From Hugenholtzia roseola DSM 9546 (GTDB lineage Bacteria; Bacteroidota; Bacteroidia; Cytophagales; Bernardetiaceae), in assembly GCF_000422585.1 (NCBI RefSeq), contig NZ_KE383889.1, positions 16,974 to 69,494 of the forward strand: DNA of 52,521 bases, written 5' to 3'. This document shows positions 27,011-35,330 of the stretch, piece by piece (position 1 is the first letter of the stretch; each line of letters opens with the position of its first letter). A program made the translations under genes and the position numbers. The notes beneath the pieces are model-generated. The model was not told where the DNA came from. It searched no databases and saw only the letters and a list, made by a program, of their open reading frames with translations.

Positions 27011-27145
27011 AAGTGCGTCTTTTCCAACTTCTTTGGCGTTTTGGCTAAGAAGAAAACGGCAAAAAATTAGTAACTTGCTGTGCTATTAGTGGCAGCACGT
27101 CGTTGCTGTTTTTTTTCCCACTTTTTATTTCCGCAACACAAAAAA

Positions 27146-28186
27146 ATGAGTAATTCTACATCAAAAACAGTAAAAAAATTAGACTTGGCTTTGCAAGGAG
27201 GTGGCTCGCATGGAGCTTTTACTTGGGGAGTCTTGGAGCGTCTTTTAGAAGATGAGCGCATCAAAATTGACGGCATCTGTGGCACCAGTGCAGGGGCAAT
27301 GAACGGGACAATTTTGGCGTATGGCTTGCAAAAGGGCGGACGCTATGAAGCCATTGCACTTTTAGAAAAGTTTTGGCGCAGGGTGTCTGAATATCAGACT
27401 CTTAGCCCTTTGCAGCCCAGTCCGTTTGATAAGGTTTTTGGCGAAGGGCGTTTGGATTATTCGCCTGCTTATCATTTTTTTGAATATTTTACTTTGCTTT
27501 TTTCGCCTTATCAGTTTAATCCTTTAAATATCAATCCTTTAAAATTTGTTTTAGAAGAGTTTATAGATTTTGAAGAATTGAGGCGTTGTCAGGAAGTAAA
27601 ATTGTTTGTCTGTGCTACCAACGTGCGTACAAGCCATGTGAAAGTGTTTGAAACACAGGAGATTACCGTAGAATCGGTTATGGCTTCTGCTTGTCTGCCT
27701 TTCCTTTTTCCTGCCGTAGAAATTGATGGAGAAGCCTATTGGGACGGTGGTTATATGGGCAATCCGCCTATTTATCCGCTTATCGACAATACCGATACGC
27801 CCGATATTATGATTGTCCAAATCAATCCCATTCGCATCGACCATGTCCCCAAAACGGTAGATGAAATTCGCGATAGGGTCAATGAAATTTCTTTTAATGC
27901 AAGTCTGATTCACGACATTAGGCAAATCAATATGGTGCGCAAGATGTTGGAAAAGGGTATCAATATTGATGGCAAGTTTAAAGAATTGTACCTGCACCGC
28001 ATTTTTCCTGCCCAAACTTTGCGAAACCTTAATGTTTCTACCAAACTCAACGCCGAATGGAATTTCCTACAAAAACTTAGAAATATTGGGCGAAGTATGG
28101 CAGAAGAATGGCTGAATAAAAATTTTGAGAGCATTGGCAAAGAATCTACTTTCGACTTAGAAAAGACCATTTTGAGGAAAAATTAG
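27146..28186 (+). CDS. Patatin-like phospholipase
   Basis: The 346-residue protein has the oxyanion-hole motif GGGSHGA (18-24), the nucleophile elbow GTSAG (S48) and the catalytic aspartate in WDGGYMG (D200). It should hydrolyse lipids or act as an esterase through a Ser-Asp dyad. No signal peptide is present from ATG 27146, which suits cytosolic, RssA-like patatins. A second, unrelated-looking patatin lies at 47477-48760. Confidence 0.92.
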   Translation: MSNSTSKTVKKLDLALQGGGSHGAFTWGVLERLLEDERIKIDGICGTSAGAMNGTILAYGLQKGGRYEAIALLEKFWRRVSEYQTLSPLQPSPFDKVFGEGRLDYSPAYHFFEYFTLLFSPYQFNPLNINPLKFVLEEFIDFEELRRCQEVKLFVCATNVRTSHVKVFETQEITVESVMASACLPFLFPAVEIDGEAYWDGGYMGNPPIYPLIDNTDTPDIMIVQINPIRIDHVPKTVDEIRDRVNEISFNASLIHDIRQINMVRKMLEKGINIDGKFKELYLHRIFPAQTLRNLNVSTKLNAEWNFLQKLRNIGRSMAEEWLNKNFESIGKESTFDLEKTILRKN

Positions 28187-28252
28187 AGCTTATTGCTTTG
28201 GTCATTTTGCTCGCGCTCTTTGAGAAAAAACGAATTTTTGGTATAATTTTCC

Positions 28253-28364
28253 GAACTTTGCACCTACCTTATGAGGTTAGGAGGTAGTGCCGTTTTGAAG
28301 AAAGCGGTCAGACCTACCTCGCTGGTGAGGTCGCCATTTGGGTTTCTCGGTGGCGTTTTATTTT
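28253..28364 (+). ncRNA. Candidate structured leader or small RNA upstream of mnmA
   Basis: After a GAACTTTG box (28253-28260), hairpins follow one another. GCA-CTACC pairs with GGTAG-TGC (28260-28290), CCGTTTT with AAAGCGG around a GAAG loop (28290-28307), ACCTC with GAGGT (28316-28331), and CGCCA with TGGCG (28332-28355), the last followed by TTTTATTTT. The last looks like an intrinsic terminator ahead of mnmA. I cannot match it to a known riboswitch or 6S/SRP RNA. A further hairpin, AACGGA/TCCGTT, lies at 28374-28392. Confidence 0.45.
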
Positions 28365-28410
28365 CTCTGTTTTAACGGACTTTTACTCCGTTTTCAAAAC
28401 GTAACTACTT

Positions 28411-29574
28411 ATGAGTAAAAGAGTTTTAGTCGCTATGAGTGGCGGCATAGATAGCTCGCTGGCTGCCGTTTTGTTGCATGAGCAAGGCTACGAAGTAATT
28501 GGCATGACCATGAAAACGTGGGACTATGCCTCTTCAGGCAGTACGGGCAAAAAGGAAACAGGCTGTTGTAGCCTCGATTCCATCAATGATGCACGCGCCA
28601 TTGCCGTAGATTTGGGTTTTCCCCATTACATTTTGGACATTCGCGCCGAATTTGGCGATTACGTCATCGATTATTTCACAGATGAGTACATGGCAGGCAG
28701 AACGCCTAATCCTTGTGTTTTGTGCAATACGCACATCAAATGGGACGCGCTGCTCAAACGTGCCGACAAACTCGGTTGTCAATATATTGCCACTGGGCAT
28801 TACGCCAATATCCGTCAGGAAAACGGGCGTTATGTCATTTCAAAAGGCAAAGACCACCACAAAGACCAATCTTATGTCCTTTGGGGCGTTTCGCAAGACA
28901 ACTTAGCGCGTACTTTGTTGCCTTTGGGCAATTTATTAAAGTCTGAAATTCGCCAAATGGCGATGGAGCGCGGTTTTGTGGAGTTGGTCAAAAAGTCGGA
29001 ATCCTATGAAATTTGTTTTATTCCTGATAACGATTACCGTAGCTTTTTGCGCCGCCGCTTGCCCAATTTAGAGGCAGAGGTAGGGCAGGGCAATTTTGTA
29101 CTACAAGACGGAACAATTCTGGGAAAGCACAACGGCTACCCTTTTTATACCGTCGGGCAACGAAAAGGCTTAGGCATTGCGCATAAAGTGCCGCTTTATG
29201 TCTTGGAAATCCGCAAAGAAACCAACGAAGTCGTTTTGGGTGAGCGCGAAGAATTGGGGCGCGACGGCATGACGGTTAGAAAAATTAGTTTGCAAAAATA
29301 TCCAAAAATAGAAGGCGATTTGGAAGTGATTGCCAAAGTGCGCGTCCATGACGTAGGCACGCCTGCCACTATCAGGCAGCAGGGCGATACCATTACCGCC
29401 CTTTTTCACGAACCCGTCGAGGCGATTGCCCCCGGACAATCTGCCGTCTTTTATCAAGGCGATGATGTAGTCGGTGGCGGCTGGATAGAACGCTCTTTCC
29501 AACAGTATGGCACGCAGCGCATCTATAAAGAAACCAACGATTTGCCTTTCTACAAGCCCCAAAAGACACAATAA
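28411..29574 (+). CDS. mnmA: tRNA-specific 2-thiouridylase MnmA
   Basis: The 387-residue protein has the PP-loop AMSGGIDSS (8-16), the first catalytic cysteine in NPCVLCNTHIKW (C105) and the second in YEICFIPD (C202), matching the disulfide pair of E. coli MnmA. It adds the 2-thio group to U34 of Lys, Glu and Gln tRNAs using a sulfur relay. The upstream leader may be regulatory, and a terminator follows. Confidence 0.95.
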   Translation: MSKRVLVAMSGGIDSSLAAVLLHEQGYEVIGMTMKTWDYASSGSTGKKETGCCSLDSINDARAIAVDLGFPHYILDIRAEFGDYVIDYFTDEYMAGRTPNPCVLCNTHIKWDALLKRADKLGCQYIATGHYANIRQENGRYVISKGKDHHKDQSYVLWGVSQDNLARTLLPLGNLLKSEIRQMAMERGFVELVKKSESYEICFIPDNDYRSFLRRRLPNLEAEVGQGNFVLQDGTILGKHNGYPFYTVGQRKGLGIAHKVPLYVLEIRKETNEVVLGEREELGRDGMTVRKISLQKYPKIEGDLEVIAKVRVHDVGTPATIRQQGDTITALFHEPVEAIAPGQSAVFYQGDDVVGGGWIERSFQQYGTQRIYKETNDLPFYKPQKTQ

Positions 29575-29589
29575 CAACCGTAGTAGAAG

Positions 29590-29630
29590 CCCCTAATCAG
29601 AAGCCTTTTGGTTAGGGGATTTTATTTATT
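29590..29630 (+). terminator. Terminator after mnmA
   Basis: CCCCTAA (29590-29596) pairs with TTAGGGG (29612-29618), followed by ATTTTATTTATTT. It lies 15 bases after the mnmA stop. Confidence 0.75.
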
Positions 29631-29663
29631 TCTCTTTTTATTTTTTATACGATTCTAAAAACT

Positions 29664-30812
29664 GTGAAAACGAAACATATCGTCTTTTTAGTGCCTTATC
29701 CCTTTGATATTGCCCCTGGTCAGCGTTTTCGCTACGAACAATATTTGGAGGCTTTGCGCGAAAATGACTTTTCTTTCGAAATTTTTTCCTTTTTAGATGA
29801 AAAAACAAACCGCATTTTATACAAAAAAGGCAATACTTTGCAAAAAGTCTGGGGTGTTTTGAAAGGCTATTTCAAAAGGCTTTTTCATATTTGGGCAGCC
29901 CAAAAAGCCGATTTTGTCTTTATCTATCGCGAGGCTACCCCTTTGGGTGCGCCTTGGGTAGAATGGTTTTTAGCTAAAATTTTACGCAAAAAAATCATTT
30001 ACGATTTTGATGATGCCATTTGGATAGAAACAGCCCAAACAGAAAAAAAAACGTGGAAACACAGGCTTAGAAATGCGCCCAAAGTGAAAAAAATTTGTGT
30101 GTGGTCGTATAAAATTAGTGTGGGAAATGCCTTTTTGAAACAAAACGCCGAAACTTTTGTAAAAGCAGGCGCAGGAAGGGCGCAGGTGATTTTAAATCCT
30201 ACCACGATTGATACCGTCTATAAACATAATTTGTATAAAAATCAGACCCTTAGCGCAGGTGAAAAAATAGTCATTGTCTGGACAGGCTCACATTCTACCT
30301 TGTTATATTTAGACCTGATTTTGCCCATTTTAGCCGAATTAGAACAAGAATTTGATTTTATTTTTCGGGTCATTTGTGATAAAAATCCAAACTTGCCACT
30401 CAAAAATTTTGAGTTTTGTGCTTGGAACGCCCAAACTGAAATAGAGGACTTAGTAGTGGGCAATATCGGACTTATGCCACTCAAAACAGATGCTTGGTCG
30501 GAAGGGAAATGCGGCTTTAAGGCACTGCAATATTTGGCTTTGGGTATTCCTGCCATTGTTTCGCCTGTGGGCGTGAATTGCCAAATTGTTCAGCAGGGGC
30601 AGACAGGCTTTTGGGCTACTACCTCTGCCGAATGGAAACAAGCCCTTCAAACCCTGATGCAAGATGCAAATTTAAGAACTGAAATGGGACGAAAGGGCAG
30701 AGAATTAGTAGAAAAACGCTATTCTGTGCAGGCAAATACGGCGAATTTCCTTTCACTTTTTACAACAGATTTTATAACAAAAAAAGAAGAATCTTCGCCC
30801 ATAGGTAGTTAA
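29664..30812 (+). CDS. Glycosyltransferase, GT4-like
   Basis: The 382-residue protein begins with a GTG at 29664. The N-terminal Rossmann half has VPYPFDIAPGQRFRYEQY and YDFDDAIW. The C-terminal half has IVWTGSHSTLLYL and an acceptor/nucleotide-binding part LMPLKTDAWSEGKCGFKALQYLALGIPAI. These are typical of GT-B family 4 enzymes that use a nucleotide sugar to build surface polysaccharides. Donor and acceptor are not predictable. It is followed by a minus-strand gene. Confidence 0.85.
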   Translation: MKTKHIVFLVPYPFDIAPGQRFRYEQYLEALRENDFSFEIFSFLDEKTNRILYKKGNTLQKVWGVLKGYFKRLFHIWAAQKADFVFIYREATPLGAPWVEWFLAKILRKKIIYDFDDAIWIETAQTEKKTWKHRLRNAPKVKKICVWSYKISVGNAFLKQNAETFVKAGAGRAQVILNPTTIDTVYKHNLYKNQTLSAGEKIVIVWTGSHSTLLYLDLILPILAELEQEFDFIFRVICDKNPNLPLKNFEFCAWNAQTEIEDLVVGNIGLMPLKTDAWSEGKCGFKALQYLALGIPAIVSPVGVNCQIVQQGQTGFWATTSAEWKQALQTLMQDANLRTEMGRKGRELVEKRYSVQANTANFLSLFTTDFITKKEESSPIGS

Positions 30813-30866
30813 AGTTATCGCTTAGAAGGCGGTTTAAAGTAGCTTTCAAACAAGTTTAAAGGCTAT

Positions 30867-32285
30867 TTAAAGCCCATACTTCTCCAAACGGCGGTAAAGG
30901 GCGGCACGCGTCAGCCCTAAGGCTTTGGCGGCGTGTGAGATATTGCCTCCATGCTTGCTGATGGCTTTTTGAATGACTAATTTCTCTACATTTTCCAAGT
31001 TGTAGTCTTGAATGTCTAAATCGTTTGCTTCTTCTTGCTCTACCAAAAAGAGGAAATCGCCTGCTTGTAGGGTGTCTTCTTCGCTCATGATGATGGCGCG
31101 TTCGATGGCGTGTTGTAGCTCGCGAACATTGCCCGGAAAGTGATAGTTGAGTAGCTTTTTTTGCGCTTCGCTGCCCAATTTTTTAAGCGGCATTTGGTAT
31201 TTTTTTGTATAAATTTTGATAAAATGCTGTGCCAAAAGCAAGACATCGCGCCCTCTTTCGCGCAGGGGGGGCAATTTTATTTCGATGGTATTGATGCGAT
31301 AAAGCAAATCTTGGCGAAATTCATTTTGGCGCACCATCTCATAAAGGGGCATATTGGTAGCGCAGACCAAGCGAATATCTACTGAAATGGCTTTATTTGT
31401 CCCTACACGAATAATCTCCCTTTTTTGCAGTGCCGTAAGCAGTTTGGTTTGAAGGGGTAGGGAAAGGTTGCCGATTTCATCTAAAAAGAGCGTCCCTTTG
31501 TGGGCGGCTTCAAAACGCCCGATACGGTCTTCTTTGGCATCTGTGAAAGCTCCTTTTTTGTGTCCGAAAAGTTCCGACTCAAAGAGCGTTTCGGTAATTG
31601 CACCCATATCCACACTGACGAAGGGCGATTTTTTGCGGCTCGAAAGAGCGTGTATTGCCTGTGCAATGACTTCCTTTCCTGTGCCATTTTCGCCTAAAAT
31701 CAGAATGTTGGCATCTGTGGTCGCTACTTTCTTCAAAATCGTTGTAACCTGTTTCATAGCCTCACTTTCGCCGATAAGGTAGGAAAGTGGGTCTTTTGTC
31801 TGACCGCTCTCGCTTGTAGTGGTGTCGTTTTCAGGTTCAAAGTCATCAGAAAGGCTTTCGTTGCGCTTGGGCGCGGCGGCTTTGTTTTGTCCCTGTGCCT
31901 GTTTTTGGGCTTTGGCGGCGCGTAGGGTCTCGACGATTTTTTTGTTGTCCCAAGGTTTGAGTACAAAGTCGGTTGCACCTGCTTTTAGAGCCAAAACCGC
32001 CGTTTCGATGCTTCCGTAAGCGGTTATCATCACGACGGCAGCTTGCGGCTGGCGTTCTAAAATGGCGGCTAACCATTCGAAGCCTTCTTTGCCGCTGGTC
32101 GTGTCGCGGCTAAAATTCATATCCAAAAGAATGACATCGTAGGGGTGCTGGTTCATTAAAAATGGAATCCGCTTGGGGTTCATTTCCATCAAGACCTCTT
32201 TGGCGTATTTTTTTAGGAGCAGTTTGAGTGCAAAAAGCACATCTTCATTATCATCGACGATAAGGATTCTTTCAAATTCGTACAT
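30867..32285 (-). CDS. NtrC-type response regulator with sigma-54 interaction AAA+ domain
   Basis: From ATG 32285 the protein has 472 residues: a receiver domain (1-120; D11, D12, phospho-acceptor D55, K110), a charged linker, an AAA+ domain (about 165-400; Walker A GENGTGKE at 198-205, Walker B TLFLDEIGNL) and a C-terminal Fis-type helix-turn-helix (about 425-472). The loop that normally reads GAFTGA is GAFTDA (245-250). The receiver domain carries a short insertion after D55 (NFSRDTTSG). A cognate histidine kinase is not nearby. It lies 110 bases downstream of the phospholipase C gene. Confidence 0.92.
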   Translation of the reverse strand: MYEFERILIVDDNEDVLFALKLLLKKYAKEVLMEMNPKRIPFLMNQHPYDVILLDMNFSRDTTSGKEGFEWLAAILERQPQAAVVMITAYGSIETAVLALKAGATDFVLKPWDNKKIVETLRAAKAQKQAQGQNKAAAPKRNESLSDDFEPENDTTTSESGQTKDPLSYLIGESEAMKQVTTILKKVATTDANILILGENGTGKEVIAQAIHALSSRKKSPFVSVDMGAITETLFESELFGHKKGAFTDAKEDRIGRFEAAHKGTLFLDEIGNLSLPLQTKLLTALQKREIIRVGTNKAISVDIRLVCATNMPLYEMVRQNEFRQDLLYRINTIEIKLPPLRERGRDVLLLAQHFIKIYTKKYQMPLKKLGSEAQKKLLNYHFPGNVRELQHAIERAIIMSEEDTLQAGDFLFLVEQEEANDLDIQDYNLENVEKLVIQKAISKHGGNISHAAKALGLTRAALYRRLEKYGL

Positions 32286-32395
32286 AAACCTTTTGATTAG
32301 AAGGGAACAACCCAAAAACGAAAAAGCCTTGTGGGAGGTTCTAAAAAAACAAGAGCCGTTTGGAAATCATACTTTTTACAAAAAAACAGATGCAC

Positions 32396-33598
32396 TTACG
32401 CCTGCATGAGTTGCGTTTTGTCGGAAAAAATTACGACCTGCCAGCTTCGGTTTGGCAAAAGCGGAAGCGTAGGTGCGTAGGGTAGGGGAAAAGGCGTGGG
32501 GGATTTGAAAAAATAAGGCACAGTTTGGCTGCTGCCTTCGTGTTCGCGACTCTTGATTTTCTTTTCGCGCCAAAGTTTCATTTCCTCCTCTATTTCCTTT
32601 TCCATTTCGGGGCTAAAACCTTTGGGAATGAGCGATTTGAGGTCGGGTTTTCCTGCATTTATCCAGCAGGTGTACCAAAGGTCTGCCGTCATTTTGATAG
32701 AAGCGCGAAGTTGGCGTTCTACCTGCCCATCGAGCCTATCGTGATAGGCGCGTGAAAAAGGCACAGAATAGACTTTTGTGGTGATATTGCCGCGCGTTTC
32801 GAAGCTCCATTTTTGGTCTTCGCCCATTTCTTGCGTTAGTTCGCGCTCGAAGCGGAAGACGGAATCTAAGGCAATATGCGCTTTTGTTACGGCTGTCCAA
32901 GCGCGTTCTAAGGGGTCGGATTCGTATTCTGCCCCCAAATCGAAAAACAAATCATATTCCTCGAAAAAAAGTTCGGGTAGGCGCGATTCCCAAAAGCCAT
33001 GAATACCCGACTGCCCCGTCATGTGTCCGTTGTAATTGACTGTGGTATGCAGTGGCACGTTGCCATCGCCGATATAATGCCCCAAATCTGCCGAAAGCAG
33101 CAAAATCCTATCGCTATCTTTATTGCGCATGGCTTCGGTAAGGCGATAGACCATCTTTTCGATATGCCAAGGCACAATTCCATACGCCAAAAGTGTATCT
33201 TCGCTGTATTTTTCTACGGCATCTTTCCATTTATGCGGCACAGTTTCATAGGCACGCTCGCCATACACGTCCAAATCGATGTAGTGGCGCGGTGCTTCCC
33301 CTTCTACGGCGTAGCGGCGGCGGTCGGGATTGACGGCGTTTTCGGTCAGAAATTGGATATGCGCTTTGTAAAAACCCAACATTTCGGGCGGCAACAAAAA
33401 GACCGCCACACGATTGATGCGCTTGTGTGTGAAAAAGCCCCATGCCTTCGCTTCGGATAGGAAAAAGCATTGAAAAAGTACCAAAAAGATAGGCAGCAGT
33501 CCCAAGTGGCTACCCAAATTTTTTTTCACTTTTCTTTTAGCACTGTTAAAATGAGGGTGCTTGTCGTTTTTTGTGTCGTGATGCGTCTTTTTTTTCAT
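32396..33598 (-). CDS. S1/P1-like zinc-dependent phospholipase C family protein
   Basis: The 400-residue protein has a long basic N-region, a signal segment (about 32-52) and a mature start at AWGFF, the invariant Trp of the S1/P1 nuclease/phospholipase C fold (W53). Metal-site motifs follow: PRHYIDLD, SADLGHYIGDGNVPLH and HGFWESRLPE, which give the His/Asp/Glu ligands of the tri-zinc centre. It is probably exported and cuts phosphodiesters (phospholipids or nucleic acids). It lies 28 bases after the Na/Pi symporter gene, so the two likely form an operon that couples phosphate release to phosphate uptake. Confidence 0.82.
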   Translation of the reverse strand: MKKKTHHDTKNDKHPHFNSAKRKVKKNLGSHLGLLPIFLVLFQCFFLSEAKAWGFFTHKRINRVAVFLLPPEMLGFYKAHIQFLTENAVNPDRRRYAVEGEAPRHYIDLDVYGERAYETVPHKWKDAVEKYSEDTLLAYGIVPWHIEKMVYRLTEAMRNKDSDRILLLSADLGHYIGDGNVPLHTTVNYNGHMTGQSGIHGFWESRLPELFFEEYDLFFDLGAEYESDPLERAWTAVTKAHIALDSVFRFERELTQEMGEDQKWSFETRGNITTKVYSVPFSRAYHDRLDGQVERQLRASIKMTADLWYTCWINAGKPDLKSLIPKGFSPEMEKEIEEEMKLWREKKIKSREHEGSSQTVPYFFKSPTPFPLPYAPTLPLLPNRSWQVVIFSDKTQLMQA

Positions 33599-33626
33599 GG
33601 GCGTGAAGTTTTGAAGCCTAATCCTT

Positions 33627-34802
33627 TTAGGAAGTCCAATATATCAAGAAAAACGGCAAAACGAAAAAGATGACCAAAATATACACAAACCCAAAAAGGC
33701 GATTTTCCTGCGCCAATTCGCCTAACTTTTCGGATAAGTACAGCGGTAGCATCTTTAAAAAGGGTACAAAAAGAAAAAGAAGTCCGCCAAAAATATTGAA
33801 AAGGATATGCACAAAGGCGATAACCAACGCCGTTTCCGATTTGAAAAGGGCTGCTAATAAGCCTGTTATGGTTGTGCCGATATTTGCACCGATAATAAAA
33901 GGAAAGGCAACCCCCAAATTGACGCGCCCTTTCGCTACCAAAGGCACAATGAGCGAAGTCGTTACCGAACTCGACTGAATGGCACTCGTGAGCAAAAGAC
34001 CCGAAAAAAAAGATTTCCACTTATTGCCAAACAAAACTTCCAAAAGGGCAGGGTTTGATTCTCCTTGTTGGGTTTCGCTTTCCATTTTTTTTGTTCCGAT
34101 ACCCTGTTTGAGCATCGAGTATTCCAAAATTTTGGAAAAAGAGCGCAAGGAGAAAAACAAAAACAAAATCGCACCCAATAGCAGGAAGAAGGGATAGTCC
34201 TTGCTATTTTCTACTATCCAATTAGAAAGGTGGCGCACCAAATAATTGCCTTCTAAGTTGGGATTGTCGCCTGCTGTAAAAGGAAGGTGGCGCACCAAAA
34301 TTTCCGCACCTTTGCTAAGAAAATGCGTGTAATATTCTATCGGAAAAATGATAATAAGAGCGCAAATATTAAATAAATCGTGCAGCGAACCCGCAGCAAT
34401 GGCGCGTCTAAATTCTTTTTTGCTCGAAATATGCCCCAAAGAAATCAGGGTGCTGGTCAGGGTTGTTCCCACATTTGCACCCAAAATAATAGGAACAGCT
34501 TGCGAAATTTGAAGCGTATCCGAAGCTACCAATGCCACAGTCAGGGAGGTAGTCGTAGAGCTACTTTGCACAATAGAAGTAACCAATAGCCCAATAAAAA
34601 TACTAACAAATGGATTATTTGTCAAAGCAAAAACCTCACGCGCCGCCTGATGACTAAAAAGACGCAGCGTTCCAACCATCGTTTCTATGCTCAATAAAAA
34701 GAGGAAGAAGATACCAATAATGGCAGCCACTTGTCCCAAGATGTGTTGAAGCGTTTGGCGAGGGGAGGCAACGGAAGGCGACGGTGGGCGATTTTGAGTC
34801 AA
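33627..34802 (-). CDS. Na+/phosphate cotransporter family protein
   Basis: The 391-residue membrane protein has the repeated half-motifs of NptA/SLC34: VTSIVQSSSTTTSL with LGANVGTTLTSTLISLG in the first half, and AIQSSSVTTSL with GANIGTTITGLL in the second. About eight to ten membrane segments are visible. The C-terminal PhoU-like domain found in longer relatives is absent. It is expected to import phosphate with sodium. It shares an operon with the S1/P1-like phospholipase C. Confidence 0.92.
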   Translation of the reverse strand: MTQNRPPSPSVASPRQTLQHILGQVAAIIGIFFLFLLSIETMVGTLRLFSHQAAREVFALTNNPFVSIFIGLLVTSIVQSSSTTTSLTVALVASDTLQISQAVPIILGANVGTTLTSTLISLGHISSKKEFRRAIAAGSLHDLFNICALIIIFPIEYYTHFLSKGAEILVRHLPFTAGDNPNLEGNYLVRHLSNWIVENSKDYPFFLLLGAILFLFFSLRSFSKILEYSMLKQGIGTKKMESETQQGESNPALLEVLFGNKWKSFFSGLLLTSAIQSSSVTTSLIVPLVAKGRVNLGVAFPFIIGANIGTTITGLLAALFKSETALVIAFVHILFNIFGGLLFLFVPFLKMLPLYLSEKLGELAQENRLFGFVYILVIFFVLPFFLIYWTS

Positions 34803-34883
34803 TCTAAAATCTAAATTTGAGGGTGAAGGAGGTAGAAAAAGGATAAAAACGGCAAGAAAAAGGCGGTTTCTTTTTCAGAACCA

Positions 34884-34913
34884 CAAAGGTACGGATTTCG
34901 AGGGGCTGCCAAA
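34884..34913 (-). promoter_or_regulatory. Promoter for the Na/Pi operon (TTTG, 18 nt, TACCTTTG)
   Basis: The minus strand has TTTG at 34910-34913 and TACCTTTG at 34884-34891, 18 bases apart. The start would be about 75 nt upstream of the ATG at 34802. Confidence 0.7.
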
Positions 34914-35129
34914 GGGCTTTCTAAGTCAAGAAATTGTGAATTTTCGAAACCCAAGTAAAGGGCTAAAAAGTCTTTTCGGTTAAGCCCTGCTTTTTTTCGG
35001 TTAAAAAAAGTCTTTCAATAGGTGAGAAGTGAAAGAAAGAACCTTCTTTTGCTACTTATTGGCAAAGTGTGGTCAGCGTTTTGGCAAGATTTTATCAAAG
35101 TTGCACCAAAAATTTATCAGGGTATCGGG
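34914..35129. other. Intergenic spacer before the first interspersed element
   Basis: The spacer holds two near-direct repeats of a CTTTTCGGTTAA-type string (around 34970-35010), and no open frame or promoter I can support. The flank ends in GGGTATCGGG (35120-35129), one copy of a target-site duplication. Confidence 0.4.
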
Positions 35130-35295
35130 CAGTAATGTTAAATTCTAAAAACCAAATGCAAATGTAGGGACAAGGCATTGCCTTTTCCTATGCCCCAAAC
35201 CCTAAGGGTCTTGAAGACCCTTAGGGTTTAAGTCCAAATTTTATTTCGTGTCAAATTTGAAAAAACAAGTTTTTTTACAGAACTTAACATTACTG
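35130..35295. mobile_element. MITE-like element, copy 1 (166 bp)
   Basis: The ends are CAGTAATGTTAA(A)TTCT on the left and its near-exact inverse on the right (16 of 17 positions). The copy is flanked by perfect 10-bp direct repeats GGGTATCGGG (35120-35129, 35296-35305). The body contains the string TAGGGACAAGGCATTGCC and AAATTTTATTTCG shared with the other copies. The middle is replaced by a 33-bp palindrome (35197-35229). No transposase is encoded. Confidence 0.85.
35197..35229. repeat. 33-bp perfect palindrome inside element copy 1
   Basis: AAACCCTAAGGGTCTT is followed by a central G and its exact reverse complement. It replaces the GACCCAAAAATAGGGTT segment found in other copies. The absence of a T tract and its place inside the element argue against a simple gene terminator. 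Confidence 0.7.
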
Positions 35296-35330
35296 GGGTA
35301 TCGGGTTGTGTATGCTATTTTTACTTTTTT

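Noticed and set aside
28253-28400. Known riboswitch class or SRP/6S RNA for the mnmA leader
   Set aside because: No hallmark motif (SAM, TPP, T-box, glycine or SRP core) could be recognised, so it is left as an unclassified candidate.
35197-35229. 33-bp palindrome as an intrinsic terminator
   Set aside because: No U tract, and no gene ends just upstream of it; it is part of the element.
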